From the NCBI RefSeq assembly GCF_000376105.1, contig NZ_AQWM01000027.1, positions 1-50,108 of the forward strand: a stretch of DNA of 50,108 bases, read 5' to 3'. The notes under the pieces are model-generated. The model ran no database searches, was not told the origin of the DNA, and saw only the letters and a program-made list of their open reading frames with translations. This DNA is from Asticcacaulis benevestitus DSM 16100 = ATCC BAA-896. GTDB lineage: Bacteria; Pseudomonadota; Alphaproteobacteria; Caulobacterales; Caulobacteraceae. Below, piece by piece: positions 1-7,376 of this stretch (position 1 is its first letter; each line of letters begins with the position of its first letter). The translations under genes were made by a program, and so were the position numbers.

Positions 1-222
1 CCCATCGACACCCTGCTCAAGATAACGATCGCGCCAGCGGTAGGCCGTCTTCTTGGTCTTGCCCAGCGTCCGCACAATCGACGCCAAACTCGCCGCGTCC
101 GCCCACATCAGCACGATCCGCGCACGCCAAACAAGCTTCTGCGGCGTGTTCCGGTCCGCCACCCAACCTTCCAACCGCACCCGAGCCTCAGGCGACAGCA
201 ACAGCCTTTTGTCCATGTCCAT
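1..222 (-). CDS. IS630 family transposase, N-terminal part (partial)
   Basis: Reading leftwards from ATG 222 (a second in-frame ATG is at 216), 74 codons are visible before the window edge. The product begins MDMDKRLLLSPEARVRL and includes WRARIVLMWADA and KTKKTAYRWRDRYLEQGVDG. This is the helix-turn-helix N-terminus of IS630/Tc1-type transposases, where the HTH binds the element ends ahead of a C-terminal DDE catalytic domain. The catalytic domain is not in the window, so intactness is unknown. The gene lies in the element that interrupts the adjacent response-regulator gene. Confidence 0.85.
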   Translation of the reverse strand, partial: MDMDKRLLLSPEARVRLEGWVADRNTPQKLVWRARIVLMWADAASLASIVRTLGKTKKTAYRWRDRYLEQGVDG

Positions 223-282
223 CGACACAGACTCGCATATTTGCAAGATCAAGGGAATCCATCCGTTGATTCCACAACACTA
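1..282 (-). mobile_element. IS630-family element, 5' terminal part (continues off the left edge)
   Basis: The terminal part of an IS630-type element holds the transposase start (ATG at 222) and about 60 bp of leader. The element seems to end at a CTAG at 280-283, after which the sequence becomes an interrupted response-regulator gene. IS630-family elements are known to insert at TA, often within CTAG, and to duplicate the TA, so this junction fits. The other end lies outside the window, so the terminal inverted repeat and the duplication cannot be confirmed here. Confidence 0.75.
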
Positions 283-640
283 GCGAGACCTCATCATCAT
301 CAACAATCAAAATCATTCTGGAGGGCGCGCCCGGCTCTTCATGCTTTCTGTCCAGCCCTTCATCCGAAGACTTTCCAACGGTTTCAACGCTTGGTTTACG
401 TGGCTGGTCAGTTGTCGCCGCGATGCAGAAGGGAAGGTTGCCAATCACAGAGAGCTTGGAATTGCGGGGCGGCCTTGCCCGCTGAGAGGTCAGTTTCTTC
501 ATAAGGCTTCCACCGATTACCGACTGAGTGCGCGACACAGACATGCCATCAGTTTGCACCAATTCAGATTTTAACCGACGGCAAAACGTCGCGATGCCCC
601 TCTCTGGCGACATTTTCCGATCTATCTGAGTTTTCGACAT
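281..640 (-). pseudogene. response regulator receiver gene truncated by IS630 insertion
   Basis: Just inside the IS junction the leftward frame encodes MILIVDDDEVSLVL, the first beta strand and acidic pocket of a CheY-type receiver domain. The frame then runs into IS sequence at the CTAG at 280-283 and stops at 188, so the phospho-acceptor Asp and the rest of the domain are lost from this copy. Upstream, the frame is open back to 640. ATG 502 (preceded by GGTGGAAG) is the likeliest start and would give a polar N-terminal linker of about 60 residues, but the true start is uncertain. The gene lies 56 bp behind a six-TM histidine kinase on the same strand, so it was probably that kinase's partner. 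The remainder may survive beyond the left edge of the IS. Confidence 0.7.
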
Positions 641-696
641 TTCAGTTACTTTCTTGAGGGCTGAAGGCGCGACGTTCTTGCAAACCTGCTTTGATC

Positions 697-2121
697 TTAG
701 ATTGCCGCATGACCGAGTAATGACGGTCGAATCGAAGACTGATCGGAGTGAGATTCCTGCACAGTTTTACGCGCACAAGGTATGTCGATGGTGAAGCATG
801 AACCTTCGCCGAGTTTGGATTCGGCTGTAATCCCTCCCCCCATCAAGGTGCAGAAACGCCGCGTCAGGGCCAAACCCAGCCCAGTACCGCCAAATTTATG
901 AGAGGTATCATCCTCGACCTGAGTGAAATCGAGAAATAGCTTTTTCATGCCGTCTTCGCTCATACCGATGCCTGTGTCGCGCACCTTGATCAGCATACGC
1001 CCGCTCGATTCTGGGCCTTTATGCACAGTCAAGGTGATCGTCCCTTGCGAGGTGAATTTGGCGGCATTACTTAACAGATTAAGAATCGACTGGCGCAGTT
1101 TGAGCGCATCGGCCATGACCTTGCCCGGATCAACGGGCATGTCGAGCACGAGGCGATTTCCCTTCTTGGCGATCACCGGAGCTGTCGCCGCGATGACGTC
1201 GTGCACGAGCTGGGCAAGTTCCACCTCAGTGATTGAGATTTCCACTCGGTTCGTCTCGATCCTGGACAGGTCGAGTATATCGGTGACCAGAGCCAGAAGG
1301 TGGCGCCCTGCCGCATTGATACGTTTCAGGTCTTGCGCACGTTGGGGGTTCGCGGGTTGGTCGCCCAGATTTTCATGGAGCATTTCACTATAGCCGATAA
1401 CCGCGTTCAGCGGTGTACGCAGTTCGTGGCTCATCTTAGACAGAAAGATCGACTTCTGCTGGCTCGCGAGTTCTGTATTCTTGAAGGCCTCACGCAAGGC
1501 ATCGGTTTGCGCACGGTGCTCGTGGGTGGCCTTTTCAAGCTCAGCACTGACGCGCATGACCTTCTCATAATACAACGACAGGATCGTTACATAGACCAGG
1601 GCCGACAAAAGCGAGAGGAGATTGACATAGGTCAGGCTGGAGAGGGGCAGCAGCTCCGGAAAATGCCCCAGCAGCAGACGCGCGGCCACAAAGGCCGTCA
1701 TTTGCGCGATCACTCCGATCAGGACCATACGCACCCGCTCGGCCAGGTAAAAAAAGCCGGTCAGAAGCGCGATCAGGAACCACGGCAAAAAGGGCGAGCT
1801 GATTCCGCCGTAATTGAATGAGCCAAAGAGGCTCATGAAGACCAGAAGCTGAACGGAAATCGTCGCTGGCCAGACAAGTGAGCGCGTCATCTTTACCATC
1901 AAGGGCAACAGCCAAAAACCGGCGACGCTGGCTTCGATGGTCCAGAACTCCCAGCCGATCGATTTGGAAGCGCCCCACAGGAACAGGATGACGGACTGCC
2001 CCATAGCTGGCCCGACCAGGTGCAGGCAGATGAAGGTGCGAACCATCATTAAGTTCGAGCGCTCCCTCCGGATTTCCTGAGGGATGAAGTAGTCCAGTAT
2101 TTTGTCGACAAACCCAAGCAT
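697..2121 (-). CDS. six-TM sensor histidine kinase (Cqs/Lqs-like architecture)
   Basis: This 474-residue protein has six hydrophobic segments at roughly residues 29-50, 58-78, 84-107, 110-127, 130-152 and 157-185. A coiled coil at about 186-225 leads to a HisKA domain with SHELRTPLNAVIGY (His232) and an HATPase domain. The N box is NLLSNAAKFT (Asn352), G1 is DTGIGM (Asp382) and G2 is GGTGLGLALT. All motifs needed for autophosphorylation are present, and there is no PAS or fused receiver. GGGAG lies 8 bp before ATG 2121. The N-terminal half resembles the divergent kinase at 2284 (shared DYFIP and YGGI.SPFLPW), so the two are paralogues. A membrane-embedded six-TM sensor next to an alpha-oxoamine synthase recalls CqsS and LqsS. 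The ligand is unknown. Confidence 0.9.
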   Translation of the reverse strand: MLGFVDKILDYFIPQEIRRERSNLMMVRTFICLHLVGPAMGQSVILFLWGASKSIGWEFWTIEASVAGFWLLPLMVKMTRSLVWPATISVQLLVFMSLFGSFNYGGISSPFLPWFLIALLTGFFYLAERVRMVLIGVIAQMTAFVAARLLLGHFPELLPLSSLTYVNLLSLLSALVYVTILSLYYEKVMRVSAELEKATHEHRAQTDALREAFKNTELASQQKSIFLSKMSHELRTPLNAVIGYSEMLHENLGDQPANPQRAQDLKRINAAGRHLLALVTDILDLSRIETNRVEISITEVELAQLVHDVIAATAPVIAKKGNRLVLDMPVDPGKVMADALKLRQSILNLLSNAAKFTSQGTITLTVHKGPESSGRMLIKVRDTGIGMSEDGMKKLFLDFTQVEDDTSHKFGGTGLGLALTRRFCTLMGGGITAESKLGEGSCFTIDIPCARKTVQESHSDQSSIRPSLLGHAAI

Positions 2122-2283
2122 CTGATGACTCCCGCAATATTTTAAATAGCACGGAAGGCTTTAATTAAAGTTAAAGCACGCCTGCAATCATTTCAGACTG
2201 AATTAACTTTCTCATGTTATTTTAAGTTGAGAAATCAGGACTTATTTAATGGAACATTACCATTTATTTTGCGAGACACGTTA

Positions 2284-3705
2284 ATGAAAACTGAAAACGT
2301 GCGCCCAAAACACAACTTAAACGCTTTTTTGGATTATTTCATCCCTAAAGAACTTCAGTCTCAGCCCGATATGCACCGACGGGCCAGAATGTTCATGTTA
2401 AGCCATGTATTCGGACCATTTCTCGGTAATTCTATTCCATTATATCTGCATTTCGTATCGCACATAGCGCTAGATTATAGGTTCTGGACCTTTACCATAT
2501 CGATCGTTGCTTTTTGGGTGTACCCCTTCATACTGCGATCGACCAAGCGCTATCAGGTTCTGGCTTTTCTTTCAGTTGAAAATCTCATATTTTGCATCTT
2601 GTGGGCCTGCTACGCTTATGGCGGAATCTATTCGCCTTTCCTGCCTTGGGTTCTGATTATTCCCTTGCTGTCTTTTCTCTATTTGCCGACCACGGGCCTT
2701 ATCCGCAATGTGCTCTTCATACAGATTTTTGGCAGTGTGGGCATTTTCAGCCTGCTGGTTGTAACCGGCGCACCCTTTCCTTCGATCGACCTCAAAGAGT
2801 TCCAGTTGTTAGGTCTCGTCTCGATCACCAGCGCCTCAATCTATGTGGCGATGATGGCTTTGTATTTCGCCAACGTCTATTACGCCAACGTTCTGCGCGA
2901 ACAGAACGCTTTTGAGCGCGAACTCGGCAGTCTTGATGTACTCGCCGACAATCTGCGCAACCTCACCCAGGCCGCTGAACAGGCAACGGCTGCCAAGGCC
3001 GATTTTGTGGCCTCCATGAGCCATGAACTGCGCACGCCTTTGAATGCGGTGATCGGCTACAGCCAATTGTTGCTTGAGGATGCCGAGGATGAGGGCGACG
3101 AAGAAACGGCGCGCGACCTTGAGCACATATATGGCGCAGGCACGCACTTGCTAAGGCTGGTAGATGACATTCTGGACTTTTCCAAGATTGAAGCTGGTAA
3201 AATGACAACTCATGTCTCGACGGGTCAACTCGGCGAAAGCATGGATGGCGTCGCCGCCGAAATCCGTGACAGCCTGACACTGCGCAACCATAGCCTGATC
3301 TGCGAGACGTCTGACGGGGCCACCCCATTAAATCTTGACTGGCATGCCCTGAAGAAGGCCACGTCTCACCTGATCGAGGGGATCGCGACAAGCGGCAATG
3401 GTGGCGTTATCAGGATTCACAGCACCTTGCTTTCGGGGAAATATCTGCGCCTTAACATCCTCGATCCGAACGTGCGTACCGCCAAGGTTGATTCCGAAAA
3501 ACTGTTCGATATTTTTTCGGATGAATCCGATACCAGCGCGACCAAGTATGGCGGCGCCGGAATCAGCATGGCGCTGAGCCTGAAGTTCGTTCAGATGATG
3601 GGCGGAGACATCAGCGCCAATGTCGATAGAAACGGCCGACGCGAATTCACCATATTGATTCCGATTACACTGGAAACCAAAAATAAGCCGCAGATGGCGG
3701 CCTGA
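2284..3705 (+). CDS. six-TM histidine kinase paralogue with degenerate ATP-binding domain
   Basis: The protein is 473 residues from ATG 2284; an upstream in-frame start at 2227 adds 19 residues with no homology to the paralogue. It has six TM segments (about 36-57, 62-85, 90-112, 118-135, 139-161, 174-200), a coiled coil and an intact H box, MSHELRTPLNAVIGY (His247). The HATPase domain is eroded. The N-box region reads HLIEGIATSG instead of NLLSNAAKFT, G1 reads LDPNVR instead of DTGIG, and G2 reads GGAGISMAL. Without the N-box Asn and the G1 glycines, ATP binding is unlikely. It may act as a phosphotransfer, phosphatase or heterodimer partner, as known for DivL-type pseudokinases. It heads an apparent operon with a receiver (28 bp on) and an oxoamine synthase. 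Confidence 0.88.
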   Translation: MKTENVRPKHNLNAFLDYFIPKELQSQPDMHRRARMFMLSHVFGPFLGNSIPLYLHFVSHIALDYRFWTFTISIVAFWVYPFILRSTKRYQVLAFLSVENLIFCILWACYAYGGIYSPFLPWVLIIPLLSFLYLPTTGLIRNVLFIQIFGSVGIFSLLVVTGAPFPSIDLKEFQLLGLVSITSASIYVAMMALYFANVYYANVLREQNAFERELGSLDVLADNLRNLTQAAEQATAAKADFVASMSHELRTPLNAVIGYSQLLLEDAEDEGDEETARDLEHIYGAGTHLLRLVDDILDFSKIEAGKMTTHVSTGQLGESMDGVAAEIRDSLTLRNHSLICETSDGATPLNLDWHALKKATSHLIEGIATSGNGGVIRIHSTLLSGKYLRLNILDPNVRTAKVDSEKLFDIFSDESDTSATKYGGAGISMALSLKFVQMMGGDISANVDRNGRREFTILIPITLETKNKPQMAA

Positions 3706-3733
3706 TGATCGCAACCCTTTTCTGGAATTTTTC

Positions 3734-4108
3734 ATGACCACCGTTCTTATTGTCGAAGACAATGAAATCAATCGCGACATGTTGCGACGCCGTTTGGAGC
3801 GCAGGGGCTATGAGGTCACCTGTGCCGTCGACGGCCCGGAAGGCATCGCCATGGCCAAGGAACAGATACCGGACATCATCCTGATGGACGTGGCTCTGGG
3901 AGAGATGGACGGCTGGGAGGCAACGACTATTCTTCGAGCAGATGAGATGACGCGATCGATACCCATCATCGCTCTGACCGCCCACGCGCTGGAAAGTGAT
4001 CGTCTAAAAAGTATTGAGGTCGGCTGTGCGGATTTCGAGACGAAGCCCATAGCGCTCGACATACTCATAGAGAAGATAGAAAAACACATTATTAAGCAAA
4101 ACATTTAA
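3734..4108 (+). CDS. single-domain response regulator (CheY/DivK-like receiver)
   Basis: This 124-residue stand-alone receiver has the acidic pair in VEDNE (residues 8-9), the phospho-acceptor Asp52 in ILMDV, Thr82 in ALTAH and Lys104 in FETKPI, so every functional receiver residue is present. There is no output domain. Such proteins signal by protein-protein contact or act as phosphate shuttles; the ADxxxKP ending is typical of alphaproteobacterial DivK-like receivers. It starts 28 bp after the kinase at 2284 and lies 58 bp before the oxoamine synthase, so it is probably cotranscribed with both. It could receive phosphate from either six-TM kinase. Its counterpart on the other strand has been cut by an IS. 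Confidence 0.92.
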   Translation: MTTVLIVEDNEINRDMLRRRLERRGYEVTCAVDGPEGIAMAKEQIPDIILMDVALGEMDGWEATTILRADEMTRSIPIIALTAHALESDRLKSIEVGCADFETKPIALDILIEKIEKHIIKQNI

Positions 4109-4166
4109 CTAAAAAATATAACCCATTCTGTATGACTTATGTATTGATACACAAATGGGGAAAATC

Positions 4167-5615
4167 ATGGTGAATATAGATCCTTTATCTGGCGCTTTGA
4201 CTGGCAGTATGCGCGACTACCGCAATATTCCCGGCGCCAATCTATTGGACAGGGCGGAAAGTTTTTATGCCTGGCAGCAATTGCGCCGTAAGGCGGGATT
4301 ATGGCCGCTGGGGCGTTCGACGGAAATGGGCCCCCACAGCAAGTGTCAGGCGCGTACGGATGAAGGTGAACTTTTCGAGGGCGTTAACTTCGCCTCGCAG
4401 GATTATCTGAGCCTGTCGTCCCATCCCGCCGTTCTGGAAACCGCAGTTGAGACCATGAAGCGCTTCGGCGTCCACAGTGCTGGATCGCCCGCGCTGGTCG
4501 GCAACACTTCCTTGTCACTCGCACTCGAAGCCAAGATCGCAGCGTTTCTCAATACAGAACATGTATCGCTGTTTCCCACAGGTTGGGCCGCCGGATTTGG
4601 TGTAATCAAGGGGCTGGTTCGCGCCAATGATCATATCGTTATGGATGCTCTGGCCCACGCATGTCTGCAGGAGGGCGCGCAAGCCGCAACCAAGAACATT
4701 CACCTGTTCCGCCACAACAGCATAGAGATGGCACGCGAAAAGCTGGTGAAGATTCGGTCCACCGACACGACCAATGGCATTCTTGTCGTCACTGAAGGCC
4801 TGTTCTCGATGGATTCAGATACGCCCGATCTCATCGCCCTGCAAGAACTGGCACACGAATTCAACGCGACCCTCGTCGTTGATGTGGCGCATGATCTGGG
4901 CAGCCTCGGCAAAGACGGGCGCGGCCATATCGGTATTCAGAACATGATCGGCAAGATTGACGTCATCATGGGCAGCTTCTCCAAAACGTTCGCCTCCAAC
5001 GGCGGTTTTGTAGCCTGCCGCCAGCGCGCCGTAAGGGAATATCTGCGCTACTATAGTTCGCCCAATACCTTTTCAAACGCTCTATCTCCGGCCCAGGCGG
5101 CCATAGTCGGCAAATGTTTTGATATTATCGATTCTGAAGAAGGCGCTGCCTTGCGTGGGAAGCTGATGGACAACATCCTGCTGCTACGTGAATTGCTGCA
5201 AAGTTGCAATCTCGAGACCTATGGTGACCCTTCGCCCATCGTATGCGTGAAGATGGGACAGGAAAGTCTGGCCCGCCTGACGAGCCGGCACCTGCCCGCC
5301 AACGGCCTTCTCGCTAATCTGGTGGAGTTCCCTGCCGTACCGAAGGGGCGCGCCCGCTTCCGGCTTCAGGTCATGGCCAATCATACCCCCCGCGACATCA
5401 TGGATGCCATTCATAGTTTGAGTACCGCGACAGCGAGCGCCCAACTTGAAGACCTGGCGCTGAAGGCGGGCACCCTAACTTTGACCACGCTTGAAAAGCA
5501 AACCCCTTACAAGCATTTGTCTGTTCCAGCGACGGCGCTTTCCGCAAATCGTGAAACTCAACCGGCTGCGGACATCGAAAAAAATTCTTTTTCCTTAAAA
5601 GCATCAGCCGGTTAG
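4167..5615 (+). CDS. alpha-oxoamine synthase family PLP enzyme (CqsA/LqsA/KBL/SPT-like)
   Basis: The protein is 482 residues from ATG 4167, which has GGGG 7 bp upstream; ATG 4155 is also in frame. It belongs to the fold-type I PLP alpha-oxoamine synthases, which condense an amino acid with an acyl-CoA and release CO2. Visible marks are FASQDYLSLSSHP, the glycine-rich loop SAGSPALVGNT, His164 in DALAHACL, SMDSDTPD, Asp239/His242 in VVDVAHDLG (usually DEAH, so Glu is replaced by Val) and the PLP lysine Lys273 in GSFSKTFASNGG. A tail of about 60 residues with no recognised motif follows the domain. No biotin, threonine or sphingolipid genes are nearby, while two sensor kinases and a receiver are, so a signal-molecule synthase of the CqsA/LqsA kind is the best contextual guess. 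Substrates cannot be read from sequence. Confidence 0.85.
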   Translation: MVNIDPLSGALTGSMRDYRNIPGANLLDRAESFYAWQQLRRKAGLWPLGRSTEMGPHSKCQARTDEGELFEGVNFASQDYLSLSSHPAVLETAVETMKRFGVHSAGSPALVGNTSLSLALEAKIAAFLNTEHVSLFPTGWAAGFGVIKGLVRANDHIVMDALAHACLQEGAQAATKNIHLFRHNSIEMAREKLVKIRSTDTTNGILVVTEGLFSMDSDTPDLIALQELAHEFNATLVVDVAHDLGSLGKDGRGHIGIQNMIGKIDVIMGSFSKTFASNGGFVACRQRAVREYLRYYSSPNTFSNALSPAQAAIVGKCFDIIDSEEGAALRGKLMDNILLLRELLQSCNLETYGDPSPIVCVKMGQESLARLTSRHLPANGLLANLVEFPAVPKGRARFRLQVMANHTPRDIMDAIHSLSTATASAQLEDLALKAGTLTLTTLEKQTPYKHLSVPATALSANRETQPAADIEKNSFSLKASAG

Positions 5616-5686
5616 CCGATTAAGGGGAAATTCACGCCTTTGGGATATAGTGCTTGGGATTAGAGTATTTAAAAATGGGCTGCAGT

Positions 5687-6337
5687 ATGAATAACAAGCT
5701 TTTCTCAACCGCCATTGCAATGGTAGCTTTGCTCGGTTGCCCAATGGTTGCAATGGCAGAGGCACCGGCCAAAGGCTTCGTACATTTGGGGTTGGCTCAC
5801 GGCAAGCTCGCCGACAAAGGCACGACCTATTCTGACGGTGTCGCCATTCCGGGGGGCGGATCCAAATCAAATGAATACTGGCCTGTGGTCCTTGAAGGCG
5901 GCTATTTTGTTTCACCGCACTTCGCTCTGCAAGGATCGATCAGCACGCCGGAAACCACGCATAACATCCCAACCGGAAGCATGGCGGGGCTGCCCAATCT
6001 CGGCGATGACCAGTTCACCAATCTGACGTTCACCGCGACCTATCATCCGTGGCGCGGTGCCAAAATCTCGCCCTATATCGGTGCGGGCTTCATCGGACAC
6101 ATTACGCTACGCGAACAGGATGGACTTGTTAAGAACCTGCACGTCCAAAGCACGTCCGGCACGGTCATACAGGCGGGTTTCGATTACAGCCTGACCTCGC
6201 GTTACGGACTTTATTTCGACGTTAAAAAAGCAACCTACACCGCCAAGGCGTGGGGTGATCTCGGCGCCAGTAAAATTACCGCAACGACTATACTTGATCC
6301 GGTCATCGTTCAGGCTGGAGCATCGTGGCGCTTCTAG
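5687..6337 (+). CDS. OmpW family outer membrane protein (first of two)
   Basis: This is a protein of about 216 residues with a signal peptide, MNNKLFSTAIAMVALL, and probable cleavage after VAMA. ATG 5675 would add four residues. The mature part has alternating hydrophobic strands typical of an eight-stranded barrel, including ATYHPWRGAKISPYIGAGF, YGLYFDVKKATYTAK and a C-terminal aromatic, ASWRF. OmpW/AlkL porins pass small hydrophobic molecules through a lateral opening. It lies 71 bp after the oxoamine synthase and ends in a strong hairpin terminator, so it may be the last gene of that operon. A paralogue follows at 6506. OmpW function is family knowledge; a role in passing a hydrophobic signal is inference. 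Confidence 0.85.
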   Translation: MNNKLFSTAIAMVALLGCPMVAMAEAPAKGFVHLGLAHGKLADKGTTYSDGVAIPGGGSKSNEYWPVVLEGGYFVSPHFALQGSISTPETTHNIPTGSMAGLPNLGDDQFTNLTFTATYHPWRGAKISPYIGAGFIGHITLREQDGLVKNLHVQSTSGTVIQAGFDYSLTSRYGLYFDVKKATYTAKAWGDLGASKITATTILDPVIVQAGASWRF

Positions 6338-6388
6338 GGCATTTCCCGATCAAATTGGTCGTACAATGCCCTACTATTTTTTGTTTTT
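6335..6388 (+). terminator. rho-independent terminator after the first ompW-like gene
   Basis: TAGGGCATT (6335-6343) pairs perfectly with AATGCCCTA (6365-6373), and a run of T (ATTTTTTGTTTTTT) follows. The TAG stop codon of the porin gene forms the foot of the stem. It separates the oxoamine synthase/OmpW unit from the second OmpW gene. Confidence 0.8.
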
Positions 6389-6390
6389 TC

Positions 6391-6435
6391 GCAATTTTTT
6401 ACGAAAACCGGAATCCGTTTTTTTTCGAAAATTGC
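6391..6435. repeat. imperfect intergenic palindrome
   Basis: GCAATTTT (6391-6398), CGAAAACCGG and then TTTTCGAAAATTGC (ending 6435) form an imperfect inverted repeat between the two OmpW genes. Its design (CGAAAACCGGAATCC with flanking complementary arms) recalls short intergenic palindromic elements of alphaproteobacteria such as RIME-type repeats. Whether it is repeated in this genome cannot be judged from one copy. Confidence 0.45.
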
Positions 6436-6505
6436 TCTCAAGACCGCCGTAGACGTGCCTGATGTTCAGACAATCTACATTGTGAAAGTAAGACGGAGAG
6501 TCGGT

Positions 6506-7153
6506 GTGAAAAAGATTTTTGTAACCCTTGCCGGGACGATTTTGGCGTGTCAAGCGGGCTCGGCTTTTGCAGGCGACACAGATCGCACCTGGATTGTTCG
6601 CGCCGGCATTACACAGCTCACGCTCTCTGATAAGCTTGACCTGACCGTTGGGGGTGCCACTGTACCGGGTGCGGCTCTTAATACCAAGACCCACTACACA
6701 CCCTCGATCCAGATCAGTCGTTTCCTGACCGACCATTGGGCATTTTCCGCCACAGTAGGCATACCGCCCCACATCAAGCTCAATGGCGGCGGAACCGTAG
6801 CGGCCTATGGCAAACTGGGCGAGACGACGTACGGCCCTACAGCCTTCACGATGCAATATCATCCGCTGCGTGAAGGTACGGTCAGACCCTATGTCGGCCT
6901 GGGCGCCAGCTACATGATCATTTTTTCGACCAAAGATGCCGCCCTGCAAAACGTCAAGATGACCAACGACCTGGCGCCTGCTATCGAATTGGGCTCTGAC
7001 TTCATGTTCGACGAACGCCACGGCATGTTCCTCGAAGTCAAAAAAGCGTGGCTGTCGTCGAAGGCTACCGGGACCCTGGGCGGCTATCCTGTCGTCGGCA
7101 AGGCCTCCGTTGCTCCCCTGGTCGTGAGTGCGGGCACCAATTTTCGCTTTTAA
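6506..7153 (+). CDS. OmpW family outer membrane protein (second of two)
   Basis: The start is GTG 6506, preceded by GGAGAG 6 bp upstream; in-frame GTGs at 6455 and 6482 would add charged residues before the signal peptide. The product is 215 residues with a signal peptide MKKIFVTLAGTILACQ and cleavage near SAFA. Barrel features parallel the preceding gene: FTMQYHPLREGTVRPYVGLG, HGMFLEVKKAWLSSKA and terminal GTNFRF. The two are clear paralogues but diverged, so this is an old duplication. A strong terminator between them suggests separate promoters. Like AlkL/OmpW it probably forms a small channel for hydrophobic compounds. Confidence 0.85.
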   Translation: MKKIFVTLAGTILACQAGSAFAGDTDRTWIVRAGITQLTLSDKLDLTVGGATVPGAALNTKTHYTPSIQISRFLTDHWAFSATVGIPPHIKLNGGGTVAAYGKLGETTYGPTAFTMQYHPLREGTVRPYVGLGASYMIIFSTKDAALQNVKMTNDLAPAIELGSDFMFDERHGMFLEVKKAWLSSKATGTLGGYPVVGKASVAPLVVSAGTNFRF

Positions 7154-7376
7154 GGCCTGTCCATTCTAACAGATATTGCGGCTCGTTGGCTCGCATTTTA
7201 TTGTGCGTTTGCCCATGCCGAAAGCTGAGCCTGAAGCCGATCTTGTTACGGATAAAATCTCGACTACGATTGTCCCTTTTTCCCAGGGTTTTAAGCACAA
7301 AATCAGGGGTTTCCACTTTAGGTGCCGATCTACAAGGCCATTCATTGGCGGCAATGACTGGTGTGGTAAAGTAGAC

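Noticed and set aside
4167-5615. Calling the PLP enzyme BioF, KBL or serine palmitoyltransferase
   Set aside because: No biotin, threonine-degradation or sphingolipid genes are nearby, and the DEAH-type motif reads DVAH, so a specific name is not justified.
7154-7376. Short open frames on both strands between the second OmpW gene and the ABC permease
   Set aside because: No RBS, signal or family resemblance; the two strands are about equally open, so neither can be supported.
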